The notes under the pieces were generated by a model. That model had not been told where the DNA came from and ran no database searches. It saw only the letters and a list, made by a program, of their open reading frames with translations. This document shows, piece by piece, positions 32,106-41,302 of a DNA stretch of 44,865 nucleotides. A program made the translations under genes and the position numbers. The stretch's first letter is position 1. Each line of letters starts with the position of its first letter. Source of the stretch: Planctomycetota bacterium (GTDB lineage: Bacteria; Planctomycetota; SZUA-567); assembly GCA_020060765.1 (NCBI GenBank), contig JAGUZQ010000047.1, forward strand, positions 1 to 44,865. Direction: 5' to 3'.

Positions 32106-32149
32106 GTGGCTTCGCCGCCGCCAGCCTTTGAAACTCGGCGGCGAGCCAC
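32106..32149 (+). promoter_or_regulatory. Strong mRNA hairpin between pstS and pstC
   Basis: GTGGC-T-TCGCCGCCG pairs with CGGCGGCGA-GCCAC: a 14-bp stem with one bulged T around a 15-base loop, followed by AAACTTTATCG. Just before it CCGGTCAGCCTGACCGG (32087-32103) is another near-palindrome. Position and strength fit a partial terminator or mRNA-stabilising element after pstS. Confidence 0.6.
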
Positions 32150-32191
32150 AAACTTTATCGCTTTCAAGCCTGCCTGTCGACGGAGAAAAAT

Positions 32192-33364
32192 GTGACCAGT
32201 ATCGCGGAAAATAGCAACCGAAAGACCGACAAGCCGTCCGCCTCGCTGATTCTCTCCCGGGACACTATCTGGTTCCGCCGAATGCTCGCCCTGACTGGCG
32301 AAGGCGTGCTGTTCATGGTGACTTCGCTCTCGATGCTGGCGGTGCTGTCGATTCTCATTTTTGTGGCAATTGACGCGATCCCATTTTTCCGCTCGCAGGG
32401 TTTTACGGAATTTTTCACCAGCAATCGCTGGTATCCCTCGCGCGACCCGGCGGAATTCGGCGCATTGTCGCTGTTCTTCGGGTCGGCGGTGGTCACGACG
32501 GGGGCGATTCTCTTCGCCGTTCCGGTCGGCGTGTGCGCTGCGGTCTGCCTCAGCGATATTCTGCCTTATTCCGTACGCGAAATCGTCAAACCGGTGGTGG
32601 AGATCCTTGCTTCAATTCCCTCGGTAGCTTTCGGTTTCTTCGCGCTGGTGGTATTCGCGCCGTTGCTGCAAGACCACGGCGGGCCGCTGCTGGCCGTACT
32701 CGCCCTGGTCATGGGAATTCCGGTTCTCCTGATCGGCATAATCGTTATCGTTGAACTCATGGGCGAGCGGTTCAGTTTTTCATTCTCCAGCCCCGGAGGG
32801 ATAGCAGTCATGACTGGCTTGCTCGGTGGAGGCGGGTTTGCGCTATACGAACTGTCGACTAATCTGTGGAAAATTCATATCCAAAGCGGCACGAATGTGC
32901 TGAACGTCTCGCTTATTCTGGGAGTGATGGCGCTTCCGACCATCGTCAGCGTCAGTGAGGACGCGCTGCAGGCGGTAGGCAAGGAACTGCGCATGGCAGC
33001 GTATGGCCTGGGCTCGACCCGTAGCGAGATGCTGCTGAAGGTGGTACTGCCGGCGGCGAGCAGCGGAATTCTCGCGGCGGTTATTCTCGGCATCATGCGC
33101 GCGGTGGGAGAGACGATGGTGGTCTGGATGGCGTCCGGCAACGCCGCACAGATTCCCGCCCCCTGGTACGACATCACCGCCCCGATCAGAACCCTCACCG
33201 CGACCATCGCCGGTGACATGGGAGAGGCCGACCAGGTGACCGGTTCCGACCGTTATCACGTCCTGTTCGCGTTGGCGCTGTGCCTGTTGCTGTTTTCCTT
33301 TGTCTGCAATCTGGTCAGCGAGTGGGTCATCAAGAAAAACCGCGCACGTTTGAAGGGCGAATAA
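32192..33364 (+). CDS. pstC: Phosphate ABC transporter permease PstC
   Basis: Inner-membrane permease, 390 residues with at least six hydrophobic helices. After TM1 (about 40-62) comes FFTSNRWYPSRDPAEFGALSLFFGS, the usual PstC periplasmic start. Then ILASIPSVAFGFFALV and the cytoplasmic coupling loop AAYGLGSTRSEMLLKVVLPAA (EAA-like). Somewhat longer than the typical 300-330 because of an N-terminal cytoplasmic tail and extra loop around 195-235. GTG start at 32192 after CGGAG. It is followed by pstA after two bases. Confidence 0.93.
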   Translation: MTSIAENSNRKTDKPSASLILSRDTIWFRRMLALTGEGVLFMVTSLSMLAVLSILIFVAIDAIPFFRSQGFTEFFTSNRWYPSRDPAEFGALSLFFGSAVVTTGAILFAVPVGVCAAVCLSDILPYSVREIVKPVVEILASIPSVAFGFFALVVFAPLLQDHGGPLLAVLALVMGIPVLLIGIIVIVELMGERFSFSFSSPGGIAVMTGLLGGGGFALYELSTNLWKIHIQSGTNVLNVSLILGVMALPTIVSVSEDALQAVGKELRMAAYGLGSTRSEMLLKVVLPAASSGILAAVILGIMRAVGETMVVWMASGNAAQIPAPWYDITAPIRTLTATIAGDMGEADQVTGSDRYHVLFALALCLLLFSFVCNLVSEWVIKKNRARLKGE

Positions 33365-33366
33365 TT

Positions 33367-34716
33367 ATGAATCTGCGAACCAGGCACGTACTGGATAAAA
33401 CGTTTTCCTCGCTTTCCTACCTGGCCGTCGGCTTCATAGCGGTGGCGCTCCTGATTCTGCTGGGACCAATCGTCATAAAGGGCAGCAGCGCTTTTATTTT
33501 CAAGGGTACGATTGAGCACCGCAAGGCTATGCGCGGTATCTTTGAACGCGAAGACGACGGGCTGGACAAGGAGAGCGAGAGCGTGGAGGCCGCGCGCGCT
33601 CCGGTCTATGAAAAAATTGCCGAATATGAGAAGTGGCTGGAAGGGATTCCCGCCCGCGAGCGCCGCGACCGCCGGGATTTGCTCAAGGATTTCAAAAAAG
33701 AACTTCGCCACCTGTTTGGGCCGCTTCCAGGCGACAGCGCTCCGGTCATGCCCCGCCAGGCCTACGGCACGACGCGTTGGGATCGCTGCCTCATCGCTTA
33801 CGATCATGTGGTGAATATCGAAAGCTGGGATTACTCCGTGCCGGGAGCTGCGGGAACCAAGGTATTCTCCCCCCGGAAAGGCCTGTTTGCCGGAACCCCG
33901 CTGGAATCCGTCTTCGACATGGAACTCAGCCGGAGCAACCTCGAAAACCTGATGGCGCCCAAGCTGACATGTTACTGGCGCTTCCTGACCGACAACCCGG
34001 AAGACTCCTATCTGTTCGGCGGAATCAGGCCTGCGGTTATCGGCACACTGTACCTCACGCTGGTGGCCATGCTGTTTGCCGCGCCTACCGGCATAATCGC
34101 CGCGATTTATCTAGTGGAATACGCCCGTGAATCGCAGATGATTTCCATTCTGCGCAGTTGTATCAGTACCCTGGCCGGGGTACCGAGCATTGTCTTCGGC
34201 CTGTTCGGGCTGGCCTTCTTTATCAACACTCTCGGCGTGTCGGACTCCAAGAGCGTCCTTGCCGGTGGCCTGACCCTGGGACTGCTGATCCTGCCCACGA
34301 TTATCCGTGCCTCGGAAGAGGCGATCCGGGCGGTACCCCATACCTATAAGGAAGCCTCGGTCGGACTGGGAGCCAGCCGCTGGCGGACAGTAACCAGGGT
34401 AATTCTGCCCGCCGCGCTGCCCGGCATCCTGACCGGCATAGTAATCAGCATGGGTCGCGCCGCTGGCGAAACCGCGCCAATCATTTTCACCGCCGCCGTA
34501 AGCGTCGGCGCGCCGCTGGGAATCAGCCAGATATTCGACAGTCCTACCCAGGCGCTGCCGTGGGGAATTTACAATCTCACTACCGAACACGAAGCGGTGG
34601 ATCAGATTCGCCACGTCCAATTCGGCATGGTGCTGACCTTGATCGCCATCGTGCTGATTCTTAATATTTCCGCCATTCTGTTGCGCGCCAGGGTAGAGCG
34701 GAATCTGAGGGGGTAG
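33367..34716 (+). CDS. pstA: Phosphate ABC transporter permease PstA with a large N-terminal insertion
   Basis: Partner permease of PstC. 449 residues against the usual 280-300. TM1 (about 17-36) is followed by an extra segment of about 155 residues (48-205). The first part is charged and helical ([37 protein letters not shown]), the second globular-looking. The permease core starts about 206 with [19 protein letters not shown] and includes [17 protein letters not shown] and the coupling loop [26 protein letters not shown]. By the positive-inside pattern the insertion faces the periplasm, where it could touch PstS (inference). Confidence 0.92.
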   Translation: MNLRTRHVLDKTFSSLSYLAVGFIAVALLILLGPIVIKGSSAFIFKGTIEHRKAMRGIFEREDDGLDKESESVEAARAPVYEKIAEYEKWLEGIPARERRDRRDLLKDFKKELRHLFGPLPGDSAPVMPRQAYGTTRWDRCLIAYDHVVNIESWDYSVPGAAGTKVFSPRKGLFAGTPLESVFDMELSRSNLENLMAPKLTCYWRFLTDNPEDSYLFGGIRPAVIGTLYLTLVAMLFAAPTGIIAAIYLVEYARESQMISILRSCISTLAGVPSIVFGLFGLAFFINTLGVSDSKSVLAGGLTLGLLILPTIIRASEEAIRAVPHTYKEASVGLGASRWRTVTRVILPAALPGILTGIVISMGRAAGETAPIIFTAAVSVGAPLGISQIFDSPTQALPWGIYNLTTEHEAVDQIRHVQFGMVLTLIAIVLILNISAILLRARVERNLRG

Positions 34717-34768
34717 ATTCTACGTTCTCCGATTTCTGAATTTAATAATAAGCAGAGGAGATACGAGC

Positions 34769-34924
34769 ATGACAGTGGCCACGCAGACGCCGGATATCGC
34801 GGCGGCAAAGGAGAAAAAAAGTATGACCTCAGCCACGCAAACGCCTGATCTGGAGGCGTCAGGAAAGAAAGACGGCATGGCGATAGTCACGCATACGCCT
34901 GAAGCCAAGGCGAATCTTAATCTC
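34769..34924 (+). repeat. Three-copy 54-bp in-frame tandem repeat in pstB
   Basis: Units begin at 34769, 34823 and 34877. Best conserved is the first half, reading AxxCACGCANACGCC(T/G)GA in each copy. The period is exactly 54 bp, keeping the frame; copies have diverged at many positions. Confidence 0.75.
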
Positions 34925-35677
34925 GAAACCCATATTGCCGCCGAAGGGCTTTCGGTCTGGTACCGGACGACCGAGGCGGTGAAGAAGGTCGATATGATGA
35001 TCCAGAAAGGCGCGGTCACCGCCATCATCGGGCCCAGCGGCTGCGGCAAAAGTACGTTCCTGCGTTCAATCAACCGGATGAACGATCTGGTTCCAGGCTG
35101 CAACGTTACCGGACGGATGGTGCTGGAAGGCCAGAATATCTACGCGCCTGAAGTCGACGTGGTGGCGTTGCGACAGCGCGTGGGGATGGTTTTCCAGAAG
35201 CCCAATCCCTTTCCCAAATCAATTTTTGAAAACATCGCCTTCGGCGTCCGGTTGCAGGGTATAAGCAATCGCGGGCGGTTGAGCGAGATTGTCGAGCGCA
35301 GCCTGACCCGCGCGGCGATCTGGGACGAAGTCAAGGATCGTCTGACCCAGAATGCGCTTGGGCTTTCCGGTGGTCAGCAGCAGCGCCTCTGCATCGCCCG
35401 CGCGCTGGCGGTAGAGCCGCAAATTCTTCTGATGGACGAGCCTGCTTCAGCTCTTGACCCCCGCGCCACCGCCAGGATCGAGGATCTGATCGCGGAATTG
35501 CGCGGCGATTTCACGATTGTGATTGTCACGCACAATATGCAGCAAGCCGCGCGCGTGTCTGATTACACCGCGTTCTTCTACGAGGGAGTGATGGTCGAGT
35601 ACGGCCCCACTCAGCAGATATTCACCAACCCGAGATTCAAACAGACGGAAGATTACATTACTGGTCGCTTCGGCTAA
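34769..35677 (+). CDS. pstB: Phosphate ABC transporter ATPase PstB with a repeated N-terminal extension
   Basis: ATPase driving phosphate import. 302 residues, about 45 longer than typical. Walker [10 protein letters not shown] (88-96), Q-loop [11 protein letters not shown], signature LSGGQQQR, Walker B ILLMDEP, switch His in [13 protein letters not shown]. The extra N-terminus (1-52) consists of three 18-residue units, each opening with Met and carrying T-x-TP ([27 protein letters not shown]). Because each unit starts with Met, initiation could also occur at 34823 or 34877. A GAGGAG site lies before the first ATG. Confidence 0.95.
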   Translation: MTVATQTPDIAAAKEKKSMTSATQTPDLEASGKKDGMAIVTHTPEAKANLNLETHIAAEGLSVWYRTTEAVKKVDMMIQKGAVTAIIGPSGCGKSTFLRSINRMNDLVPGCNVTGRMVLEGQNIYAPEVDVVALRQRVGMVFQKPNPFPKSIFENIAFGVRLQGISNRGRLSEIVERSLTRAAIWDEVKDRLTQNALGLSGGQQQRLCIARALAVEPQILLMDEPASALDPRATARIEDLIAELRGDFTIVIVTHNMQQAARVSDYTAFFYEGVMVEYGPTQQIFTNPRFKQTEDYITGRFG

Positions 35678-35688
35678 AGGAAAAATAA

Positions 35689-36348
35689 ATGTCACTACAC
35701 ATGCAGCGCGAAATGGAAAAGCTCAAGAAAAAGTTGCTTTACCTGGGTAGCCTGGTGGAGGATAACCTCAAGGCGGCGATTCGTTCCGTCGCCAATCGGG
35801 ACAATCTCCTGGCCTCCCAGGTTATCCAGAAAGACAAACTCGTCGACGAGATGGAAGTGGAGGTGGAAGAGGACTGCCTGAAGGTTCTCGCCCTGTACCA
35901 GCCGGTAGCCGGAGACCTGCGCTTCATCGTCGCGGTTCTGAAAATCAACAACGATCTGGAGCGTATCGGCGACCAGGCGGCGAATATCGCAACCAAGGTG
36001 AAATCCCTGGGGCCGGGAGCGAACGCCAACATCCCGTTCAATTTCGACGAGATGTACGAGAACGTGCAGATGATGCTGCGCCAGTCGCTGGACTCTCTGA
36101 TCAATATGGACACGAGCGTCGCCCGGGCGGTCTGTCGCAACGACGATAAGGTCGACGAAATGAAAAAAGTGGTGCGGGAACAGGTAATGGCCGAAATTTC
36201 GGTGCATCCGGATTATGCGGTTGTATTGATGGCCAACCTGGGCGTGGCGAGGAACCTGGAGCGAGTCGCGGATCTGGCCACCAACATCGCCGAGGACGTG
36301 ATCTACATGACGGTGGGCAATATCGTCCGCCATCACGTGACCGACTGA
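35689..36348 (+). CDS. phoU: Phosphate signalling protein PhoU
   Basis: Cytoplasmic regulator that links the Pst transporter to the PhoR/PhoB system. 219 residues, two PhoU three-helix repeats, each with the metal-binding signature ExxxD: RFIVAVLKINNDLERIGDQAANI and ANLGVARNLERVADLATNIAEDV share the pattern N-x-LERxxD. AAAGGA precedes the ATG. Twelve bases after pstB; the operon ends in a strong terminator at 36374. No phoB/phoR genes are in the window. Confidence 0.95.
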   Translation: MSLHMQREMEKLKKKLLYLGSLVEDNLKAAIRSVANRDNLLASQVIQKDKLVDEMEVEVEEDCLKVLALYQPVAGDLRFIVAVLKINNDLERIGDQAANIATKVKSLGPGANANIPFNFDEMYENVQMMLRQSLDSLINMDTSVARAVCRNDDKVDEMKKVVREQVMAEISVHPDYAVVLMANLGVARNLERVADLATNIAEDVIYMTVGNIVRHHVTD

Positions 36349-36373
36349 TTACCTCTTTGTCTAGACATCTGGA

Positions 36374-36409
36374 GAATCGCCGCGCAACTTGCGCGGCGAT
36401 TCTTTTTTT
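36374..36409 (+). terminator. Strong rho-independent terminator after phoU
   Basis: GAATCGCCGCGCA pairs perfectly with TGCGCGGCGATTC around ACT, followed by seven T. Confidence 0.92.
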
Positions 36410-36557
36410 CGCGAGACAAGAGGCGCTCCAGTTCAACCCGAGCGCACGCCGATTGAATATATCTCCGCTATTTGAGCTTTGTCCAGAATATTATCCTGTA
36501 TTATTCTCATTGATCTACGTTTATGCTATTATTTATCAACTTTTCCGCAGAATATAT

Positions 36558-36586
36558 TTGACTAACCGCAAAAGCTACGATATATA
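36558..36586 (+). promoter_or_regulatory. Sigma70 promoter of the ACT-ptb-buk-vor operon
   Basis: TTGACT (36558-36563), 17-bp spacer, TATATA (36581-36586), 61 bases before the first gene. The region 36410-36557 is AT-rich with no further gene seen. Confidence 0.6.
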
Positions 36587-36646
36587 AGTAATAGACAGAA
36601 CATTTCCAAAAACTAGCGACGTATCCCCGCGACCGGAGAATTTCAT

Positions 36647-37123
36647 ATGGAAAAAATCATTACCGGGCTGGTTAAAAGTAAAAAAGGCGTTCTCGCCCTG
36701 CTGACGGAAAAACTGGCCGAGATGGACATCAACCTGCGCAGCGTCGCGGTGGCCGAAACCGAAGGCGAACCGCTGGCCTACATGACGCTGGTGGCCGACA
36801 TCGACGCCGACGAAATCGAGGAGATGAACCGGGAATTGCTGAAGCTGGATATTGTCGAGTCGCTGCAATATCTCGCCGCAGGCGACCACTACGAGCGCGA
36901 GCTGCTGCTGGTGAAGCTGTCTATCGAGGAAAACAAGCTATCGCATATCATGCAGATCGCCGAAGTCTTCCGCGCGCAGGTGGCGGGGGTGGGACACAAG
37001 ACCATTACCCTGGAATATGTCGGACAGACCGACCAGCTTGACGGCCTGATCAAGATGCTGAAGCCTTTTGGCATTGTCGCCCTCGCCCGCACCGGCCGCA
37101 CCGCGCTGAAGAAGGACGATTAG
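36647..37123 (+). CDS. Acetolactate synthase small-subunit-like ACT protein
   Basis: 158 residues, the length and layout of IlvN/IlvH. An N-terminal ACT domain (1-75, KKGVLALLTEKLAEMDINLRSV) is followed by the ALS_ss C-terminal domain: ERELLLVKLSI, FRAQVAGVGHKTITLEYVGQ and the end motif PFGIVALARTGRTAL. The N-terminal domain lacks the usual NxxGVLxR valine-site wording and is weaker than the C-terminal match. In known systems this subunit binds the IlvB catalytic subunit and gives valine feedback. No ilvB is adjacent; instead it leads ptb, buk and a 2-oxoacid:ferredoxin oxidoreductase. It may have a regulatory role there, or simply pair with an IlvB encoded elsewhere. Confidence 0.8.
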   Translation: MEKIITGLVKSKKGVLALLTEKLAEMDINLRSVAVAETEGEPLAYMTLVADIDADEIEEMNRELLKLDIVESLQYLAAGDHYERELLLVKLSIEENKLSHIMQIAEVFRAQVAGVGHKTITLEYVGQTDQLDGLIKMLKPFGIVALARTGRTALKKDD

Positions 37124-37129
37124 TCTGCC

Positions 37130-38041
37130 ATGATAAAACGTGTTGAAGACATCCTGACCTTGGCCAAGGGGCGTCCCGACCGACCGCGCGTGGTGGTAGT
37201 GGGCAGCGAAAACGACGCTTCGCTGGAAACCGTCTGCGCCGCACACGCCGAGGGGTTGAGCGTTGCCACTCTCATCGGCGACCGCGACAAGACTTTGCAG
37301 ATCGCGGAGGAAAATAGCCTCGATTTGTCACCGTTTGAACTGATCGACGCGAAAGACCCGGACGAGGTTTTAGAAAAATCCTTCCGAGCCATGGCCGACG
37401 GTGGCGATTTCCTGATGAAGGGGCAGTTCTCCACCGGCCTGATGATGAAAAAAGTTTTGGAAAAACAGTACGGTTTCCGCACCGACCGAATTCTGAGCTA
37501 CTGCGGCGCGTTCAATGCTCCCGGCGAGAACAGGCTGATGCTACTGACAGACGCGGGCATCAATATTTCGCCCGACATGGCGCGCAAGGTCGACATCGTC
37601 AAGAACGCGGTTGATATGGCGCACGCGCTCGGAATCGAATGCCCCAAGGTAGCGATGCTGGCGTTTGTGGAAAAGGCCGACGACCCGCGCATCAAGGCCA
37701 CCCTGGACGCGGCGCTGATCGCGAAGATGAGCCAGCAGGGCGAGATTCCCGGCTGCATTGTCGACGGTCCCTTCGCGCTGGACAACGCCGTCTCCCCGGA
37801 AGCGGCGCGGATCAAGAAAATCGGCGGTCCCGTGGCCGGACAGGCGGATATCCTGGTGACGCACGACATCAACATGGGCAACGCCATCTACAAGGCCTTG
37901 CAGGTCTGGCAGCAGGCGCTGATCGCGGGCACGGTGCTGGGCACGAAAATTCCGATCGTCCTCACCTCGCGCGCCGACTCGATGCCGACCAAGCTGCACT
38001 CCATCGCCTTGGCCATTCTCCTGACAAAGGTAAACAGATGA
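37130..38041 (+). CDS. ptb: Phosphate butyryltransferase (phosphotransacylase)
   Basis: Converts acyl-CoA plus phosphate to acyl phosphate. 303 residues, PTA_PTB family of the short Ptb type. Marks are VVVGSENDASLETV, GDFLMKGQFSTGLMMKKVL, GIECPKVAMLAFVEK, VDGPFALDNAVSPEAA and the C-terminal VLTSRADSMPTKLHSIALA, typical of Ptb/branched-chain enzymes. AAGGA lies 13 bases before the ATG, longer than ideal. It overlaps buk by four bases. With Vor downstream the likely substrates are isobutyryl-, isovaleryl- or 2-methylbutyryl-CoA (inference); butyryl-CoA is possible. Confidence 0.92.
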   Translation: MIKRVEDILTLAKGRPDRPRVVVVGSENDASLETVCAAHAEGLSVATLIGDRDKTLQIAEENSLDLSPFELIDAKDPDEVLEKSFRAMADGGDFLMKGQFSTGLMMKKVLEKQYGFRTDRILSYCGAFNAPGENRLMLLTDAGINISPDMARKVDIVKNAVDMAHALGIECPKVAMLAFVEKADDPRIKATLDAALIAKMSQQGEIPGCIVDGPFALDNAVSPEAARIKKIGGPVAGQADILVTHDINMGNAIYKALQVWQQALIAGTVLGTKIPIVLTSRADSMPTKLHSIALAILLTKVNR

Positions 38042-39105
38042 ACCCGCGCATTCTGGTAATCAATCCCGGCTCCACCAGCACCAAGATCGCGCTCTATCAC
38101 GGAGCGCGTTCATTGTTTGAAACCACCCTGCGGCACGAACGCGCGCTGCTGGAAAAATGCGACGGCGTGATGAAACAGGACGCCTTGCGCGAGGCGGCGG
38201 TACGCGAGGAACTTTCAAAGCGGAATATGTCTATCAGCGAAATCAAAATCTTCATGGGACGCGGCGGTCTGCTCCGACCGATTCCGGGCGGCACCTATGC
38301 CATCAACCAAAAGATGATCAACGACCTTGCCTCGTGCAGCTTTGGCGAACACGCTTCCAACCTCGGCGCGATCATCGCCTCGCGCCTGGCTAAGGAAGCG
38401 AAGGGGAAGGCCTATATAGCCAACCCGGTAGTAGTCGACGAATTAAGCGACGTGGCGCGGATTTCGGGACACCCGGCAATGCCACGCCGCAGCATCTTTC
38501 ACGCGCTGTCGCAAAAAGCGGTGGCGCAGAAGGCGGCAGCGAAGCTGGGTAAAAAATATGAAAAATGCAACTTGATCGTCGCCCACATCGGCGGCGGCAT
38601 CACGGTCGGCGCGCACGAAAAAGGCCGCGTGGTCGAGGTCAACAACGGCTTGGAGGGGGACGGATCTTTCACCCCCGAACGCACCGGCGGCGTAACAGTG
38701 ATGGATTTTTACCGTTACGCCCTCGCGCACAAGCTGGACGAAAACCAGGCCGTGTCCCTCGTCAGCCGTAACGGCGGGCTGCTGGCGCACCTCGGCACCA
38801 ACGACTGCCGCGTGATCGAGGAAAAGATCAGACGCGGCAATAAGAAATTCGCGCTGGTCTATGCCGCCTTCGCCTATAACGTCGCCAAGAACATCGGCTC
38901 CTGCGCGGCGGCGCTGGCGGGCAAGGTGGACGCGGTCGTCCTGACCGGCGAGGTTTTGTACGGCGAGATTTTTCGCAAGGAACTGACGCGGCGCGTGAAG
39001 TGGATCGCGCCGGTACAGGTATTTCTGAAAAACTCGGAGATGGAGGCGCTGGCCAGCGCGGGGCTGGAAGTGGCCTCGGGTAAGAATAAAGCCAGTAATT
39101 ATTGA
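38038..39105 (+). CDS. buk: Butyrate kinase (branched-chain fatty acid kinase)
   Basis: Makes ATP from butyryl- or branched acyl-phosphate, the last step of the fermentation branch. 355 residues, ASKHA fold. It has ILVINPGSTSTKIALY at the N-terminus, FMGRGGLLRPIPGGTYAIN, ANPVVVDELSDVARISG, VAHIGGGITVGAHEKGRVVEVNN and EGDGSFTPERTGG, all characteristic of Buk. The ATG overlaps the ptb stop (ATGA), so the two are coupled. Twenty bases separate it from the ferredoxin-subunit gene. Confidence 0.94.
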   Translation: MNPRILVINPGSTSTKIALYHGARSLFETTLRHERALLEKCDGVMKQDALREAAVREELSKRNMSISEIKIFMGRGGLLRPIPGGTYAINQKMINDLASCSFGEHASNLGAIIASRLAKEAKGKAYIANPVVVDELSDVARISGHPAMPRRSIFHALSQKAVAQKAAAKLGKKYEKCNLIVAHIGGGITVGAHEKGRVVEVNNGLEGDGSFTPERTGGVTVMDFYRYALAHKLDENQAVSLVSRNGGLLAHLGTNDCRVIEEKIRRGNKKFALVYAAFAYNVAKNIGSCAAALAGKVDAVVLTGEVLYGEIFRKELTRRVKWIAPVQVFLKNSEMEALASAGLEVASGKNKASNY

Positions 39106-39125
39106 TTCACGCCGCGGAGAAAAGC

Positions 39126-39356
39126 ATGGCAAAGAGAAAATTCGTAATCAAGGTAGACGAGGACTTGTGCAAGGGCTGCCTGCTGTGCGTGGAGTTCTGC
39201 CCCAAGGATTGCTTGCAGGTTTCGGAAAATCTGAACCGCAAGGGCGTGCAATACGCGGTGTTCGCCAGCGGAGAAAACTGCACCGGCTGCAAGAACTGCG
39301 CCACGGTCTGCCCCGAGGCGGCGATCGAGATTTACGAAGAAGCGGGAGGCGAATGA
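39126..39356 (+). CDS. vorD: Ferredoxin-like delta subunit of 2-oxoacid:ferredoxin oxidoreductase
   Basis: 76 residues binding two [4Fe-4S] clusters. The first set is Cys15, 18, 21 and 25 (CKGCLLCVEFC) and the second Cys52, 55, 58 and 62 (CTGCKNCATVC). Passes electrons from the catalytic subunits to external ferredoxin. GGAG precedes the ATG at 39126. The stop TGA overlaps the first Met codons of the alpha subunit. Symbol by analogy with Vor/Kor operons; subunit identity is sure, substrate class less so. Confidence 0.9.
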   Translation: MAKRKFVIKVDEDLCKGCLLCVEFCPKDCLQVSENLNRKGVQYAVFASGENCTGCKNCATVCPEAAIEIYEEAGGE

Positions 39357-40402
39357 TGGGCAAGCGCGTGTTGATGAACGGCAACGAGGCGTTGGGCGAA
39401 GGCGCGATTCGCGGCGGATGTGACTGCTATTTCGGCTATCCCATCACCCCGCAGAACGAATTGACCGCCTACATGGCGGTGAACATGCCCCAGCGGGAAA
39501 AAGTATTCGTGCAGGCGGAAAGCGAGGTGGCGGCCATCAATATGGTCTACGGCGGCGCGGCGGCAGGCAAACGCGCCATGACTTCCTCATCCTCGCCCGG
39601 CATCAGCCTGAAACAGGAAGGCATCAGCTACATGGCTGGCGCGCAACTTCCCGGGCTGATCGTGAACGTGCAACGCGCGGGGCCGGGACTGGGCGACATA
39701 CAGCCTTCGCAGGCCGACTATTTCCAAGCGGTCAAGGGCGGCGGCCACGGCGATTACAGGCTGCTTGTTCTCGCGCCCGCGTCAGTGCAGGAGACGCACG
39801 ATTTCGCGGCGCAGTCGTTCGATCTGGCCGACAAATACCGGATGCCGGTCATGATCCTGACCGACGGTAGGCTGGGGCAGATGATGGAGCCGTTTGAATT
39901 GTGGGAAGGGAAAATCGAAACCTTCGACAAGCCCTGGGCGCTGATCGGCGCGAAAGGCAGAAGCGGCAACGCCATCCATTCCTACTGGGGTCAGGCGCCG
40001 GGATTGGAAATAGTCAATCTGGCGTTGCAGGAAAAATACCGCCTGATTGAAAAAGAAGAAGTCCGGTTCGATACATACAAGCTGGACGACGCCGAGTTGA
40101 TGCTGGTGGCCTACGGCACTTCCGCACGCCTGTGCCGCGAGGCGGTCGACCTCGCGTGCGCCGACGGCATCAAGGCGGGACTGCTGAGGCCGATTACGCT
40201 GTGGCCGTTCCCCTCGCGGGAAATCTCCGCGCGGCTGGCGCGGATGAAAAAAGTCCTGACCGTGGAAATGAGCGCCGGGCAGATGGTGGAGGACGTGCGG
40301 CTGGCGGTGAACGGCGCGGTTCCGGTCGAGTTTTACGGTCGTCTCGGCGGTGCGGTGATGACGGTGCGGGAGATTTACGAAAAGATCAAGGCTATCGCCT
40401 GA
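39356..40402 (+). CDS. vorB: 2-oxoacid:ferredoxin oxidoreductase alpha subunit (VorB/KorA type)
   Basis: 348 residues. Begins [21 protein letters not shown], then [52 protein letters not shown] and [15 protein letters not shown]. The wording MNGNEA...GYPITPQNE is that of VorB in 3-methyl-2-oxobutanoate:ferredoxin oxidoreductases. It would work with the beta subunit to decarboxylate branched-chain 2-oxoacids to acyl-CoA. Two ATGs follow each other (39353, 39356); GGGAGG is better spaced for the second. Eleven bases to the beta gene. Confidence 0.9.
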   Translation: MGKRVLMNGNEALGEGAIRGGCDCYFGYPITPQNELTAYMAVNMPQREKVFVQAESEVAAINMVYGGAAAGKRAMTSSSSPGISLKQEGISYMAGAQLPGLIVNVQRAGPGLGDIQPSQADYFQAVKGGGHGDYRLLVLAPASVQETHDFAAQSFDLADKYRMPVMILTDGRLGQMMEPFELWEGKIETFDKPWALIGAKGRSGNAIHSYWGQAPGLEIVNLALQEKYRLIEKEEVRFDTYKLDDAELMLVAYGTSARLCREAVDLACADGIKAGLLRPITLWPFPSREISARLARMKKVLTVEMSAGQMVEDVRLAVNGAVPVEFYGRLGGAVMTVREIYEKIKAIA

Positions 40403-40413
40403 GAGGAACACTT

Positions 40414-41286
40414 ATGGTTATGACGCCTGTTTATAAAAAACCAAAAACGCTGCGCGACGCGTCGATGCACTTCTGCCCCGGCTGCGGCCACGGCATTCTG
40501 CACAAGCTGCTCGCCGAAATCATCGACGAACTCGGCATCCGGGAGCGGACTATCGGCGTCGCGCCGGTAGGCTGTTCGGTCGTTCTCTACGACTACCTCG
40601 ACCTCGACATCAGCGAATCCGCCCATGGTCGCGCCCCGGCGGTAGCCACCGGCATCAGCCGCTGCCTCCCTGGCGCCGTGGTTTTCGCCTACCAGGGCGA
40701 CGGCGACCTCGCCTCTATCGGCACCGCCGAAGTCATCCACGCCGCCAACCGCGGCGAACATTACGTCACCGTTTTCGTGAACAATACCATCTACGGCATG
40801 ACTGGCGGACAGATGGCTCCGACCACGATGGTTGGTCAAGCATCAACTACCTGCCCCGGCGGGAGAGACCCGGAGACGATGGGCAACCCCATGCGGATGT
40901 GCGAAATGCTGTCGGCGCTGGACTCGCCCTCGCTCATCGCCCGTGTCAAGCTCGACGGCCCGGCGGGAATCAGGAAAACCAGGGCGACGATAAAGCAGGC
41001 TTTTGAATACCAGATGGCGGGGAAGAAATTCCCGTTTGTCGAGGTGCTGTCTCCTTGCCCCACTCACTGGAAACCACGCCCCGGAAAGCGATGGAGCGCA
41101 TCCGCGAGGAAGTGGAGAAGGTTTTCCCGGTCAAGGTGTTCCGTGAATAGCGCGTGCCGCACGGGCATATTTTGCTGTCGCGGATTCGATGGTTCCAGAC
41201 TCCCGCGCCCCCTTCGTTCGCGGATGAAAGGTAACCTTACGAACGTCATTCCCGCGAAGGCGGGAATCCAGGAGGTGTTGGCTTAA
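40414..41286 (+). CDS. vorA: 2-oxoacid:ferredoxin oxidoreductase beta subunit, frameshifted near the C-terminus
   Basis: TPP-binding catalytic subunit. 290 codons as read. [15 protein letters not shown] (19-33), [18 protein letters not shown], the TPP/Mg motif GDGDLASIG (95-103) with [16 protein letters not shown] (123-138), and [15 protein letters not shown] (206-220) are all intact. After Lys220 the frame gives an Arg/Ser-rich tail unlike the family. One extra A in the run at 41071-41073 would restore a normal ending, [18 protein letters not shown] and so on, to TAG at 41148-41150 (246 residues). So the true gene probably ends at 41150, and the 70-codon tail to 41286 reads through repeats. 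Either a sequencing error in a homopolymer or a real recent frameshift. Confidence 0.85.
   Translation: MVMTPVYKKPKTLRDASMHFCPGCGHGILHKLLAEIIDELGIRERTIGVAPVGCSVVLYDYLDLDISESAHGRAPAVATGISRCLPGAVVFAYQGDGDLASIGTAEVIHAANRGEHYVTVFVNNTIYGMTGGQMAPTTMVGQASTTCPGGRDPETMGNPMRMCEMLSALDSPSLIARVKLDGPAGIRKTRATIKQAFEYQMAGKKFPFVEVLSPCPTHWKPRPGKRWSASARKWRRFSRSRCSVNSACRTGIFCCRGFDGSRLPRPLRSRMKGNLTNVIPAKAGIQEVLA
41074..41150 (+). other. Displaced native C-terminus of the vor beta subunit
   Basis: In the other frame this stretch encodes 26 residues, [18 protein letters not shown] then PVKVFRE and a stop, a typical ending for this subunit. It is out of frame with the upstream 220 codons by a single missing base. 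Confidence 0.75.
41245..41271. repeat. Half copy of the GTCATTCC repeat
   Basis: GTCATTCCCGCGAAGGCGGG and following bases to CCAGG match one arm of the inverted repeat at 15863-15940 (consensus GTCATTCC-GCG-AGGC-GGAATCCAG). It lies between the vor beta and gamma genes. Confidence 0.65.
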
Positions 41287-41302
41287 AGGAAAGGCGTCTA
41301 TC

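Noticed and set aside
41074..41286. Novel Arg/Ser-rich C-terminal domain on the vor beta subunit
   Set aside because: The expected family C-terminus is present in another frame, so the tail is a frameshift product.
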